Positions 27,476 through 35,699 of a stretch of DNA of 64,000 nucleotides are shown here, one piece after another; position 1 is the stretch's first letter, and every line of letters begins with the position of its first letter. The notes under the pieces were generated by a model. It had not been told where the DNA came from. It ran no database searches and saw only the letters and a program-made list of their open reading frames with translations. The stretch spans positions 372,001-436,000 of the forward strand of contig NZ_JACIDT010000002.1 of NCBI RefSeq assembly GCF_014196495.1, given 5' to 3'. This stretch comes from Sphingobium jiangsuense. GTDB lineage: Bacteria; Pseudomonadota; Alphaproteobacteria; Sphingomonadales; Sphingomonadaceae. The position numbers were made by a program, and so were the translations under genes.

Positions 27476-29047
27476 TCAGGCAAAGCCCAGAACCCCCGGA
27501 TTCATGAGGCCCCTTGGGTCCAATATCTCCTTGATACCGGCGAGCAGGCGCTCCGGTGCGGGCGACAGCGCCTCGCGAAAGGGATAGGTGCGTCCAATCT
27601 GGCTGGAGATCGCGCCTCGTTCGCGAAACATCTCCACGGTTTCCCGGCGCAGCCGGTCGACCAGCGCCCGCGCGGCCGGATCGGCGGGCGGCATTTCCCC
27701 GAAACCCGCCAGATGCCGGGGTTCGGCCGCTGCGCGATGCAGGGGCAGCCAGCTGTCCCGCCAGTGAAACACCGCTTCGAAGCTGAAGCAGCCCGTGCCG
27801 AGCGCGGAGACGAGCCGGGTGACGTGCACCTCATGGGCGGCCATCTCCCCGGCATGAGGGGCGATCAGCGCCTCGAAGGCGGCGATCAGCCCGCGCGCCT
27901 CCGAATGGGCGACCTTGGCATTGAGCGCGACCCAGCGTCCGCCCTTCGGCCCGATCACGCCATTGAGATCGGCGAAGATGGCGGCGCGGGCGACGCGCGG
28001 GATGGTCGGCGCGACGGGAACGCCGCCCCGCTCGGTGGCGATGCGCGTCGCGGCGTCGAGATCGGCCCGGACCGCTGCGGGAATGCGGCCTGCCACGGTC
28101 AGGTGCAGCGAGAAATGCCCCGCCGGGATGAAGCCGGTGCCGCCCTTCGCAAGCGATGCCAGCGCCTTCGCCGCCTTCAGCGTGCCGCCTGCCTCCCGCG
28201 CCACCGACAGCGCGGTCTTTGCCATGGCCGTGGCATCCGCCGGAAGCGCGTCGACCGCGCCGGGATCGAGAATATAGACTTCCTCCGCGAGATCGGCGCG
28301 GGCGATTTCCGAAAGCGCGTCCGCCGCCTCCTCCAGCGTGGCGAAGGCGAAGCTCGCATGGTCCTGCCCGGCGGGCGTGCGGATCATGCGGAAGCTCGCC
28401 TCGGTCTTGATGCCCAGCATGCCGCCGTCATGGGTGAAGAGGCCGGTCAGATCGGGGCCGAAGCCGCGCAACAACGGCCGGGCGGGACGGGACAGCGCGC
28501 CCCGCCCGGTACGCAACAGGGTGCCGTCGGCCAGCGCGATTTCCATGCCGAGGACGATATCGGCCGCCGATCCGTGGCGCGCCGAACCGAAGAACAGCGC
28601 GCCATGGCTCAGCCCGCCGCCGACCGTCGCTCCGGCGCCGGAAAAGGTCCCGAAAAAGGGCAGGCGCAGCCCGCGCGGTTTCAGCGCGTCATATATCTGC
28701 TTCCACGTCACCCCCGCCTGAACGGTGATCGTCAGATCGTCTTCGGCAATGTCGAGGATGCGGTTCATCGCGCGCATATCGACGGTGATCGCCTTCGCAT
28801 GCGGCGAGGCATAGCCGCCGGTATAGCTCAGTCCGCCACCGCGCGGGACGACCGCATAGCCGAGCGCGGCGGCGGCCTCGATGGCCCCGGCCACCTGCGC
28901 CGCATCGGTGGGAACGACCATGGCGGCCGGCCGCTCGCCGGTGACATGCAGGTCGCTGGAGGCGAGGGCGAGCGCCTCCTCGTCGATGCGGACGGCTTCG
29001 GCGCCGAGGCGGGCGGTCAGCGCTTCGATCAGCGCGCGGTCGCTCAT
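27476..29047 (-). CDS. FAD-binding oxidase/dehydrogenase (VAO/PCMH type)
   Basis: This 523 aa flavoenzyme has an FAD_binding_4 domain: pyrophosphate loop AVVPRGGGLSYTGGYASP near residue 66, AGVTWKQIYDALKPRGL near 110 and ATVGGGLSHGALFFGSARHG near 142. Its C-terminal FAD-oxidase domain ends in KEILDPRGLMNPGVLGF. It has the length of PCMH flavoprotein subunits and, like them, a cytochrome c gene beside it, which suggests a dehydrogenase rather than an oxidase. No signal peptide is present. The start ATG overlaps the preceding stop (ATGA); an in-frame extension to 29290 is not supported. It is a paralogue of the partial gene at 1-823. Confidence 0.9.
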   Translation of the reverse strand: MSDRALIEALTARLGAEAVRIDEEALALASSDLHVTGERPAAMVVPTDAAQVAGAIEAAAALGYAVVPRGGGLSYTGGYASPHAKAITVDMRAMNRILDIAEDDLTITVQAGVTWKQIYDALKPRGLRLPFFGTFSGAGATVGGGLSHGALFFGSARHGSAADIVLGMEIALADGTLLRTGRGALSRPARPLLRGFGPDLTGLFTHDGGMLGIKTEASFRMIRTPAGQDHASFAFATLEEAADALSEIARADLAEEVYILDPGAVDALPADATAMAKTALSVAREAGGTLKAAKALASLAKGGTGFIPAGHFSLHLTVAGRIPAAVRADLDAATRIATERGGVPVAPTIPRVARAAIFADLNGVIGPKGGRWVALNAKVAHSEARGLIAAFEALIAPHAGEMAAHEVHVTRLVSALGTGCFSFEAVFHWRDSWLPLHRAAAEPRHLAGFGEMPPADPAARALVDRLRRETVEMFRERGAISSQIGRTYPFREALSPAPERLLAGIKEILDPRGLMNPGVLGFA

Positions 29048-29706
29048 GCCGGTTTCCAGATGCTCAGCACGGTGATCGCGGCGATGAACGCCCAGAGCAG
29101 CAGCAGAATGGACGTTGCCCGCACATAGGTGCGCCGGATGATCGCGTTCGTCTCCTCGGTCGGCCCCTCGCGCGCCATGACGGCCCAGGTGCGGAAATGC
29201 GCGATCAGGGCGAGGCGGATGCCCACGCCGCACAGCATGACGCAGGCGAACAGCGCCAGCTTCCAGCGCAGCCATGGCGGCATCGGCCATGCGCCGCCGA
29301 CCAGCCCCGCCGCGATCGCCACCAGAACCGCCATCAGCACATAGCGCGACCCGCGATCAATCGCGCCGAGCGTCCTGCCGACGGGCCTGTGCCGCAGCCG
29401 GTGCACCAGCTCGACAAAGGCGAACCACAGGGCGCCGAACAGGCCGAAGCCGATCGCGGCCGCTTCACCACCGGGGATATAGCCGTAAAGCGCGGCGATG
29501 GCAGGGCCGAGGCTCGCCTGCAACACCAGCGCATAGCGGACATGCTGGTCGACCTCCATCACATGGTCCATCAGCCGCGCCCGTTCCGCGAAGGGCATGG
29601 CGCCGCTGTAGGAGACATAGCGATAGGTGCTGTTGATCACGAACTCGGAACCGAGCCAGTAGCCGAGCACCGCGATATGCGCGACGAGCAGCCAGGCGGC
29701 GATCAC
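29044..29706 (-). CDS. Integral membrane protein, paralogue of 4802-5482
   Basis: This 220 aa protein has about six hydrophobic segments. Its first helix reads AHIAVLGYWLGSEFVINSTY, with the His/WLG pattern seen in the membrane protein at 4802. Further shared points are EVDQHVRYAL (versus LIDMTPRTAWAL) and a late IRRTYVRATSILLLLWAF ending in KP. The family is not known to me. It lies between a hypothetical gene and the cytochrome-linked FAD oxidase, overlapping both by 4 bp, so a role in membrane electron transfer is possible. Confidence 0.72.
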   Translation of the reverse strand: MIAAWLLVAHIAVLGYWLGSEFVINSTYRYVSYSGAMPFAERARLMDHVMEVDQHVRYALVLQASLGPAIAALYGYIPGGEAAAIGFGLFGALWFAFVELVHRLRHRPVGRTLGAIDRGSRYVLMAVLVAIAAGLVGGAWPMPPWLRWKLALFACVMLCGVGIRLALIAHFRTWAVMAREGPTEETNAIIRRTYVRATSILLLLWAFIAAITVLSIWKPA

Positions 29707-30479
29707 AGCCCCGCCTCCGTCCGGTCGCCGGGGGCCGGTTCATGGCCGGTCGGTTCATGGACTGCCGGCTCATAGGTGGCCAGTTCATAAGCCGTCTGCA
29801 TATAGCCGCCGACCGTTGCCTTCAGCAGCACATAGTCGCCATCGTCCGTGCTCCACAGGTCATAGGGCGGATGTTCCTGCAACAGGCCCGGAATGTCGGT
29901 GAAGCGGAAATGCAGCGCGTCGAAATCCCCGGCCGCGACGCTCAGCCGCTGCCGCCCGACAAATTCGATCGCGAGGTCGATCGGGAAGAGCATCGGCCCG
30001 GTCGCGCCGCGATGATCGGGCGAGGACAGCAGGATGTCGCGGAACATCTGCACGCCCGGCCCCCGCGACAGGTCGTAGAGGTTGAGCAGGAAGCCGTCGT
30101 TGATCATCGCATGATTGCCGAAAGCGGCGAGCGGCGATTGCAGGTCGATCTGCTGCGACACGCGGCCCTCGACGGCCGTCATCGCCTCGCATTCGGCCAG
30201 CCGGTCCGAAAAGCGGAACCAGCCCGATCCCCGGAATGCGCCGCCCACCGCGATCCGCACGAAGCTTTCCTGCGGGCGGCCCTCGCGGTCGACGCGCAGG
30301 TTGACGTCGCGCACCACGGCGGGGGCGTCGTCGATCTCGCCATGGGCGGCGATGGTGCGGCAGCCGTCCTTGTGGATGTCGATGCGGAAATGCTCCCGGC
30401 CGCGCTCCTGCCCATCACGCCCGGCCATGGTGCTGGTGTAGAGGATCGTTCCGGCGATGCTGCGGACGATGCCGGTCAT
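29703..30479 (-). CDS. Conserved hypothetical protein with C-terminal pentapeptide repeats
   Basis: I do not recognise this 258 aa protein. It has no signal peptide or membrane segment. Regions such as HFRIDIHKDGCRTIAAHGEI and VRDVNLRVDREGRPQES suggest a beta-rich fold. Near the C-terminus, after the likely domain end at LLKATVGGYMQTA, come four five-residue units (YELAT, YEPAV, HEPTG, HEPAP). The ATG at 30479 overlaps the upstream stop as ATGA; a GTG at 30485 is less likely. Its place between the nitrilase-fold protein and the membrane protein ties it to the same pathway. Confidence 0.7.
   Translation of the reverse strand: MTGIVRSIAGTILYTSTMAGRDGQERGREHFRIDIHKDGCRTIAAHGEIDDAPAVVRDVNLRVDREGRPQESFVRIAVGGAFRGSGWFRFSDRLAECEAMTAVEGRVSQQIDLQSPLAAFGNHAMINDGFLLNLYDLSRGPGVQMFRDILLSSPDHRGATGPMLFPIDLAIEFVGRQRLSVAAGDFDALHFRFTDIPGLLQEHPPYDLWSTDDGDYVLLKATVGGYMQTAYELATYEPAVHEPTGHEPAPGDRTEAGL
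29736..29795 (-). repeat. Four 15-bp tandem repeats inside a coding region
   Basis: Four imperfect 15-bp units (forward CGGTTCATGGCCGGT, CGGTTCATGGACTGC, CGGCTCATAGGTGGC, CAGTTCATAAGCCGT) encode the pentapeptide repeats at the C-terminus of the 258 aa hypothetical protein. Units keep the reading frame, so copy number could vary without a frameshift. Confidence 0.75.
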
Positions 30480-31621
30480 TTCCACACGCCCTTGTCGCGC
30501 AGATAGCGCCCGGCGTCCTTCAGGTCGGCGGGCTGATAGCTGTCGAACAGATTGGGCGGGAAGCGGGGCGTGTAGCCGCCGAGCACATCCAGATAGAGCT
30601 GAGGATGGATGGTTGGCTGCCGGTGCCGCGCGCGGAAGGCGCCGATCGGGATGCGCCCGCTCACCAGCGTCTCATTGGGCGATCTGGCCATCGCCATCGC
30701 CTCGCCATCCGGCCCGTAGATCGCAGAGCCGCCCGCGTTGGTGTCCTCGAAAAAGGGCGATCCGGGCGAGATCGCATTGTTGCAGACCGCCGTATAGACG
30801 CCGTTGTAGAGCGAGGTCGCCGCGATATCGGCAGGCACGAAGCCGCCGGTTGCGGTGCGCAGTATCACCTCCGCCCCCTTGATCGCCATCGCGCGGAACA
30901 GCTCCGGCTCCCGCTGGACCGAACTGGTTGCCAGATTGCCGATCGGCGTGCGGGTGACAGGCAGGATCGCGTCGCGCCCGTACATTTCGACGAAGCGGTC
31001 CAGCACGTCGTAGATCGTCGTCGTGAACAGCTCTATCTCTCCGCCGAACACGCCCTTGATGTTGCGGGCCTTCCAGTCGCGCGCGAGGATCTTTCCGTCC
31101 GGGCCGATGATCGTGGTGATCGACAGCGCATGGCCCGGCCAGTCGGGATCGCGGGCATAGGAACCGAAGACGATATAGATGCCGTGCTGCCGGGCCTTTT
31201 TCGCGATCGCCTCGGTTTCCTCGCCGGGGATTTCGATGGCGAGGCGCAGCACGTCCTTGCGGGTCCACCCCGCGCCGAAGCCGGTGATCGGGAATTCGTG
31301 GAAGAACAGCAGGTCCGGCCCCGCACCGAAGGCGAAGGCGGCATCGATCAGGCCGAGCATGTGGTTGAGATTGTCGCGGCGGCTTGCGTCCACCCGAGCG
31401 AGGTCCACCGGCATGGAGCGCGCCTGCGCCACGCCCAGCGTCCAGCTTTCCTTCGCCAGCGGCACCACCGGATAGCGCCCGTCCGGCGGGATCGACACAT
31501 CGGCGCCGGGTCCGGCGGCGCCCGCCGCCAGGGCATTGCCGGAAACGCCGAGCGTGGCGGAGAGGCCGAGGCCCCCCGCTGCACCCAGCATCGCCCTGCG
31601 GGAAAGCGCCGCCCGGCTCAC
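30476..31621 (-). CDS. Carbon-nitrogen hydrolase fold protein, Tat-like signal, catalytic Cys missing
   Basis: This 381 aa nitrilase-superfamily protein starts LSRRAMLGAAGGLGLSATLG, a twin-arginine-type signal. The catalytic Glu is recognisable in LLFFHEFPITGF (about residue 110) and the Lys in ILARDWKARNIKG (about 183). The nucleophile region, by comparison with aliphatic amidase (KGAELIVRCQG), reads KGAEVILRTATGG, so Thr replaces Cys. It may be a pseudoenzyme or use another residue. The GTG start overlaps the preceding stop by 4 bp. Export of a CN-hydrolase fold protein is unusual; a binding role is possible. Confidence 0.82.
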   Translation of the reverse strand: MSRAALSRRAMLGAAGGLGLSATLGVSGNALAAGAAGPGADVSIPPDGRYPVVPLAKESWTLGVAQARSMPVDLARVDASRRDNLNHMLGLIDAAFAFGAGPDLLFFHEFPITGFGAGWTRKDVLRLAIEIPGEETEAIAKKARQHGIYIVFGSYARDPDWPGHALSITTIIGPDGKILARDWKARNIKGVFGGEIELFTTTIYDVLDRFVEMYGRDAILPVTRTPIGNLATSSVQREPELFRAMAIKGAEVILRTATGGFVPADIAATSLYNGVYTAVCNNAISPGSPFFEDTNAGGSAIYGPDGEAMAMARSPNETLVSGRIPIGAFRARHRQPTIHPQLYLDVLGGYTPRFPPNLFDSYQPADLKDAGRYLRDKGVWK

Positions 31622-32139
31622 AGTGCCCTCGGGCGATAGCTGTAATAGCTCGGGTCGTCATAGGCTTTCCAGTCGCGGGAAACCCTGTTCTCGTTGATCA
31701 CGGTGCGCTGGAACAGGCGGCCCTTGCGATACCAGTGCCATGTCCGGTTCTTGGCGTTGCCGTCCTGCGCGACGGTGATCATCTCATAATAGCGGAAATC
31801 GGGTTCGTGCGTCCGCGTCCAGCCGACCATGATGGTGCGGTTCGTCTCGTCATAGTTCAGCGCGCCGACGAAGCCGTCGATCAGGTCGTTGTTGATCCAG
31901 ATGCGATCGCCCCGGAAGGTGCCGTCGAAATAGCGGATTTCCTGTGTGCCGTCGTCCCAGCTGTAGATATTGGTCTGGCTGAGCTTCGCCTCGCCGTCCG
32001 GGCCGTCCATCAGGCGGCAGACAAGCCGGGACTTGTGGCGGTCGATGATCCTGTGATCGGCGTCGAGGTGGACATATTCGCCTTCCCACACACCGGCCTG
32101 ATCGGCGACGATCGGCTGCTTTTCGGTAATTATCTGCAT
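31618..32139 (-). CDS. Conserved hypothetical protein, probable beta-barrel
   Basis: This 173 aa protein starts at the ATG at 32139, preceded by AAGAGGG; an upstream in-frame start at 32217 is inside the regulator's binding region and has no good site. The sequence is rich in Trp and Tyr and in alternating strands (GVWEGEYVHLDADHRI, YFDGTFRGDRIWINN, RTIMVGWTRTHEPDFRYYEM), which suggests a lipocalin-like or calycin barrel. No family is certain. It is the first gene of the leftward operon running to the cytochrome c gene and is divergent from the LysR regulator. Confidence 0.72.
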   Translation of the reverse strand: MQIITEKQPIVADQAGVWEGEYVHLDADHRIIDRHKSRLVCRLMDGPDGEAKLSQTNIYSWDDGTQEIRYFDGTFRGDRIWINNDLIDGFVGALNYDETNRTIMVGWTRTHEPDFRYYEMITVAQDGNAKNRTWHWYRKGRLFQRTVINENRVSRDWKAYDDPSYYSYRPRAL

Positions 32140-32214
32140 CGGTCCCTCTTTCCTTGTGCGCCGATCATGACGCAGGAAGGGGAGGGCGATCCAACAACTA
32201 ATTATCTTTTTCAG

Positions 32215-32227
32215 CAACCATTGGTTG
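32215..32227. promoter_or_regulatory. Predicted LysR-type binding site
   Basis: CAACCATTGGTTG is a 13-bp inverted repeat (CAACCA-T-TGGTTG) in the 102-bp gap between the divergent hypothetical gene (start 32139) and the LysR gene (start 32242). LysR-type regulators bind short dyads just upstream of their own gene, so it is a good candidate for autoregulation and control of the leftward operon. Confidence 0.55.
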
Positions 32228-32241
32228 TGTATCGCTGCGAA

Positions 32242-33159
32242 ATGGAATCACGTCAGGTCCGCCATTTCCTTGCCGCCTATGACATGGGCAGCTTTGCCTC
32301 CGCCGCGCAGGCGCTGGGGTTGAGCCAGCAGGCGATCAGCAAGAGCATCCTGCGGCTGGAGGCGCAACTGGGCGTGCGTCTGTTCGAACGGGACGGGCGG
32401 CGCGTCCGCCCGACCGCCTATGCCGAACTGTTCCTGCCCCATGCCCGCACCATCGCGGCGGAAACGGACCGCTTCCGCGCCGATCTGGGCGATATGCTGG
32501 GCGGACGGCAGGGGCGGTTGCGCATCGGCGTGGGGCCGAGCGCGGCGGCCGATGTCGTCGCCGGCGCCGTCCGCATGCTGACGGTCGAGCGGCCGGACGT
32601 GCGGCTGAGCGTGATGGCGGGCATTTACGAGATGATGGTCAGCGATCTTCTGCTGGGCAAGCTGGACGTGATCGTCGCGGTCCGTCAGGTGGACCGGCCC
32701 GATCCGCTGATCCGCGAGGAAGCCCTGGGCGATATACATTATGTCGTGCTTGCCGGGGCCGAACATCCGCTTGCAGGGCGGGGCCGGCTGTCGTTGACGG
32801 ACCTGAGCGGCGCGAAATGGCTGGCCGGGGCCAATATCGGCGCGGTGGAGCAGGCGATCGAGGCCAGTTTCCGCGCGGCGGGCGTCCCGCGCCCCCGGCC
32901 GGAGATCGAGACCACCTCTGTCATCTTCACGGTCGCCATGCTGGACGCAGGGATGCATCTGGCGATCCTGCCGGAAATGCTGATGGCGCGCGATCTGCGC
33001 GCCGGACGGATCGTGAAGATAGACGTCGACGCGGAGCCGTGGACGCGCCCCCTGATCGTCGCAACCCGCGTCCGCGCGCCCAAGCCGCCGATCGTCGACG
33101 CGTTCATGAGCAGCCTCGAAAGGGTAATGCCGGGCCGGGATAAGCGACCGGCCGGCTGA
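32242..33159 (+). CDS. LysR-family transcriptional regulator
   Basis: This 305 aa regulator has an N-terminal helix-turn-helix (residues 1-60: RQVRHFLAAYDMGSFASAAQ, LGLSQQAISKSILRLEAQLG) and a periplasmic-binding-like effector domain from about residue 90. The start ATG at 32242 gives the standard length; the much longer open frame upstream is an opposite-strand artefact. It is divergent from the leftward six-gene operon and convergent with the CbiX-ferredoxin gene, 7 bp away. It probably adds an effector-dependent layer of control for the left half of the island. Confidence 0.92.
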   Translation: MESRQVRHFLAAYDMGSFASAAQALGLSQQAISKSILRLEAQLGVRLFERDGRRVRPTAYAELFLPHARTIAAETDRFRADLGDMLGGRQGRLRIGVGPSAAADVVAGAVRMLTVERPDVRLSVMAGIYEMMVSDLLLGKLDVIVAVRQVDRPDPLIREEALGDIHYVVLAGAEHPLAGRGRLSLTDLSGAKWLAGANIGAVEQAIEASFRAAGVPRPRPEIETTSVIFTVAMLDAGMHLAILPEMLMARDLRAGRIVKIDVDAEPWTRPLIVATRVRAPKPPIVDAFMSSLERVMPGRDKRPAG

Positions 33160-33166
33160 TCGCCGC

Positions 33167-33922
33167 TCAGCGCAGGAACTGCTTCCGCCCGTCGGCGGCA
33201 TAGGCATGATCCGGTGCGACCGTCCCGTTCAGGATATGGGACTGGATGATGGCGTCGATCGCCTGCTCGTCGACGCCGCCATAATAGACGTTCTCCGGGC
33301 AGACCTGAACGACCGGGGCGAGATTGCACGGGCCGAGGCAACTCGCCTTGGCGCTCATCATCCCGTCTCCTTCCGTGCGCAGAGAGAGGCGGGCCTGTTC
33401 GTTGCGCAGATGCCCCCAGACGAGAGGTGCGCCCGCCGCCGTGCAGGGGCCGCCATGGCAGACGAGCACGCGACGTTTCTGTGCGGGCACGATCGACCCT
33501 TCGCGGGCCTTCGGGGGAAGGGGCGCTTCCGGTTGCTGCTCGCTTGCGCCGCGTATCGCCGCCGCGAGCAGGCCCGCCATTTCCGGCAGGCTGCCCAGCG
33601 TCGGACCGATGCGGATGTCGGGCCAGGCCCGGCCGTCCTCACTCCGCCAGCGCGTGATCGAGCGGGCGAGCCAGGCGCGATAGCTCGGCTCTGCGGGCAG
33701 CATGACCGGAACGATCAGGATCGAGGCTGCGCCTTCCCCCACCAATGCCAGAAGCACATCGCGCAGCGCCGGTTCGCCCTGTTCGGAAAAGGCGATATGC
33801 GCGGCCGCCACCCGGCCCTGCGCCATCACCCTGTCGGCGAGCTGCCGCATTTCCGCCAGCGGCGCGGCGGCGATGGCCGAGCGCGCCAGCAGCAGCGCCG
33901 TGGGCAGGGGGTTCTCGTTCAT
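33167..33922 (-). CDS. CbiX-like domain fused to thioredoxin-fold [2Fe-2S] ferredoxin
   Basis: This 251 aa protein joins two domains. Residues 1-125 resemble CbiX/sirohydrochlorin chelatase (TALLLARSAIAAAPLAEMRQ, ILIVPVMLPAEPSYRAWLAR), although the usual catalytic His of GHGSR is replaced by ARS here. Residues 145-251 resemble a (2Fe-2S) ferredoxin of the NuoE type, with cysteines in VLVCHGGPCTAAGA and ASCLGPCNLAPVVQVCPENV. It is the last gene of the B12-riboswitch uptake operon and overlaps the luciferase-like gene by 4 bp. A role in cobalt or corrinoid redox handling is inferred. Confidence 0.82.
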   Translation of the reverse strand: MNENPLPTALLLARSAIAAAPLAEMRQLADRVMAQGRVAAAHIAFSEQGEPALRDVLLALVGEGAASILIVPVMLPAEPSYRAWLARSITRWRSEDGRAWPDIRIGPTLGSLPEMAGLLAAAIRGASEQQPEAPLPPKAREGSIVPAQKRRVLVCHGGPCTAAGAPLVWGHLRNEQARLSLRTEGDGMMSAKASCLGPCNLAPVVQVCPENVYYGGVDEQAIDAIIQSHILNGTVAPDHAYAADGRKQFLR

Positions 33923-34935
33923 CCTCTTTTCTCCACGCCGAGCCGGTCGGCAATCAGCTTGAAACAGCGCAGGCGGTCGGCGGGATCGTGCGTCCAGCAG
34001 GTCATGACGATTTCGTCGGCGTGATGGTCTGCGGCCAGCGCGGCCAGCCTTTCGCCTATGTCGCTGGCCGATCCGACGAAGCTATAGTCCAGCGTCCGTT
34101 CGATCCGCTCTCGCTCGGCGGGGCTGTAACGGATGGCGGCCGCCGCTTCCGGCGAGAGCATGCCGGAGCGTTCCCTGCGGTCGAGCTGTATGCGCCAATG
34201 CGCGCGGGGGCCATAGAGATAGCGCGCTTCCTCCGCGCTGTCCGCCGCGAGGGCCCAGACCGACAGCGCCAGCACCGGCCGGGGAAAGCGGTCGCCGGGC
34301 CGGAAGCGCTTGCGGTAAAGCTCCACCGCCTCGCGGGCCAGATGATGATTCTGGTCGTGGGAGATGTTGAAGCAATAGGGCAGACCGAGCGAGGCCGCGA
34401 GCGCCGCGCCTCTGGGCGAGCTGCTGAGTATCCACGGTTCCGGCTGTCCCGGCGTCGCGGGGAAGGCGCGCACGGCGGCGTGGGCGGCGGGCGGGCGATC
34501 GGCCAGCCAGCCGAGCAGCTCGCGGACGGACTCGTCGAAATCCATGCTGTTGAAATCCGCCGGATCGCCCCGGCGCAGCGCGCCGGCGGCCTCCAGGCTG
34601 CCGCCGGGCGAGCGGCCGAGGCCGAGGTCGATACGGCCGGGGGCCAGCGCCTCCAGCACGCGGAACTGCTCCGCCACCTTGAACGGCGCATAATGCGACA
34701 GCAGCACGCCCGCGCTGCCGACGCGGATGTCCTGCGTCGCCATGGCGATGGCGGCGGCCAGTATCTCCGGCGCGGAGCCGATATTGGCCGGGCTGTTATG
34801 ATGCTCGGCCAGCCAATAGCGGCGGAAGCCCAGTTCCTCGCACAGCGACGCGAAGCGCACCGTGTCGCGGATGGTTTCCGCATGGCACCGGCCCTCGACG
34901 GCGGGCGACTGGTCGAGACAGGACAGGGCGATCAT
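33919..34935 (-). CDS. Luciferase-like flavin-dependent oxidoreductase (LLM class)
   Basis: This 338 aa TIM-barrel flavoenzyme has the LLM pattern: ASLCEELGFRRYWLAEHHNS near residue 30, GSAGVLLSHYAPFKVAEQFR near 75, APGRIDLGLGRSPGG near 97. It belongs to the MsnO8-like subgroup and should use FMNH2 from a partner reductase. It sits inside the riboswitch-controlled uptake operon between the ABC ATPase and the CbiX-ferredoxin fusion, overlapping both by 4 bp. Its link to corrinoid metabolism is unusual and unexplained. Confidence 0.88.
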   Translation of the reverse strand: MIALSCLDQSPAVEGRCHAETIRDTVRFASLCEELGFRRYWLAEHHNSPANIGSAPEILAAAIAMATQDIRVGSAGVLLSHYAPFKVAEQFRVLEALAPGRIDLGLGRSPGGSLEAAGALRRGDPADFNSMDFDESVRELLGWLADRPPAAHAAVRAFPATPGQPEPWILSSSPRGAALAASLGLPYCFNISHDQNHHLAREAVELYRKRFRPGDRFPRPVLALSVWALAADSAEEARYLYGPRAHWRIQLDRRERSGMLSPEAAAAIRYSPAERERIERTLDYSFVGSASDIGERLAALAADHHADEIVMTCWTHDPADRLRCFKLIADRLGVEKRG

Positions 34936-35699
34936 CGGACCTCCGCAGGCAGGATATAGGGTATGCCCTCGATCTCGCCGACATGCGCGGCGACGCCGAA
35001 CACCTCGCGCAGCCGGTCGGGCGTCAGGACGGCGCGCCAGTCGCCGACCGCGACCAGCCGCCCTTCGCTCATCAGCGCGATCCGGTCGGCGAAGCGCGCC
35101 GCCGCGCCAAGGTCGTGGATCGCCATCAACGCGCCGATCCCGCTGGCGTCGACCAGTTCGCGCACCTGCCGCAGCGCGTCGATCTGGTGGCGCAGGTCGA
35201 GCGCGCTGGTCGGCTCGTCCAGCAGCATGTAGCGCGCGTCCTGCGCCACCGCGCGGGCGATCAGCACGCGCTGCCGCTCGCCGCCGCTCAGCGCGTCGAA
35301 GGGGCGCAGGGCGAAAGGCTCAAGGCCGAAGCGCGCCAGCACCGACCGGACGATGGCGCGGCGTTCGGCGGCGCTTTCCCGGTGGCGATGCGCGGCCCGG
35401 CCCAGCGTCACCATCTCCGCCACGCTGAGGCCCAGCGTCTCGCCGCCCTGTTGCGGGACATAGGCGATGGCGCGGGCCAGAGCCTCGCGCGGGAGGCGGG
35501 AGAGGGGGTGGCCGTCCACCTCGACCGTGCCGCCGCCCGGCTTCCATATGCCGTCGAGGCAGCGGATGAGGCTGCTCTTGCCCGCGCCGTTGGGGCCGAG
35601 CAGGCACAGCAGCTCGCCGGGCGCAAGGGCGAGGTCGATCCCGTCCAGCAGGGTACGCCCGCCGCGTTGCAGGCGCAGGGATCGGGCCGTCAGCGTCAT
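34932..35699 (-). CDS. ABC transporter ATP-binding protein (FecE/BtuD type)
   Basis: This 255 aa ATPase shows Walker A GPNGAGKSS near residue 35, the signature ALSGGERQRVLIARAVAQ near 135 and Walker B YMLLDEPTSALDLRHQ near 158, with the switch His in AIHDLGAAARFADR. It should power import of a corrinoid or related metal chelate with the FecCD-type permease. All junctions in the operon are 4-bp overlaps, giving fixed stoichiometry with its partner subunits. Control is by the B12 riboswitch at 40261. Confidence 0.93.
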   Translation of the reverse strand: MTLTARSLRLQRGGRTLLDGIDLALAPGELLCLLGPNGAGKSSLIRCLDGIWKPGGGTVEVDGHPLSRLPREALARAIAYVPQQGGETLGLSVAEMVTLGRAAHRHRESAAERRAIVRSVLARFGLEPFALRPFDALSGGERQRVLIARAVAQDARYMLLDEPTSALDLRHQIDALRQVRELVDASGIGALMAIHDLGAAARFADRIALMSEGRLVAVGDWRAVLTPDRLREVFGVAAHVGEIEGIPYILPAEVR

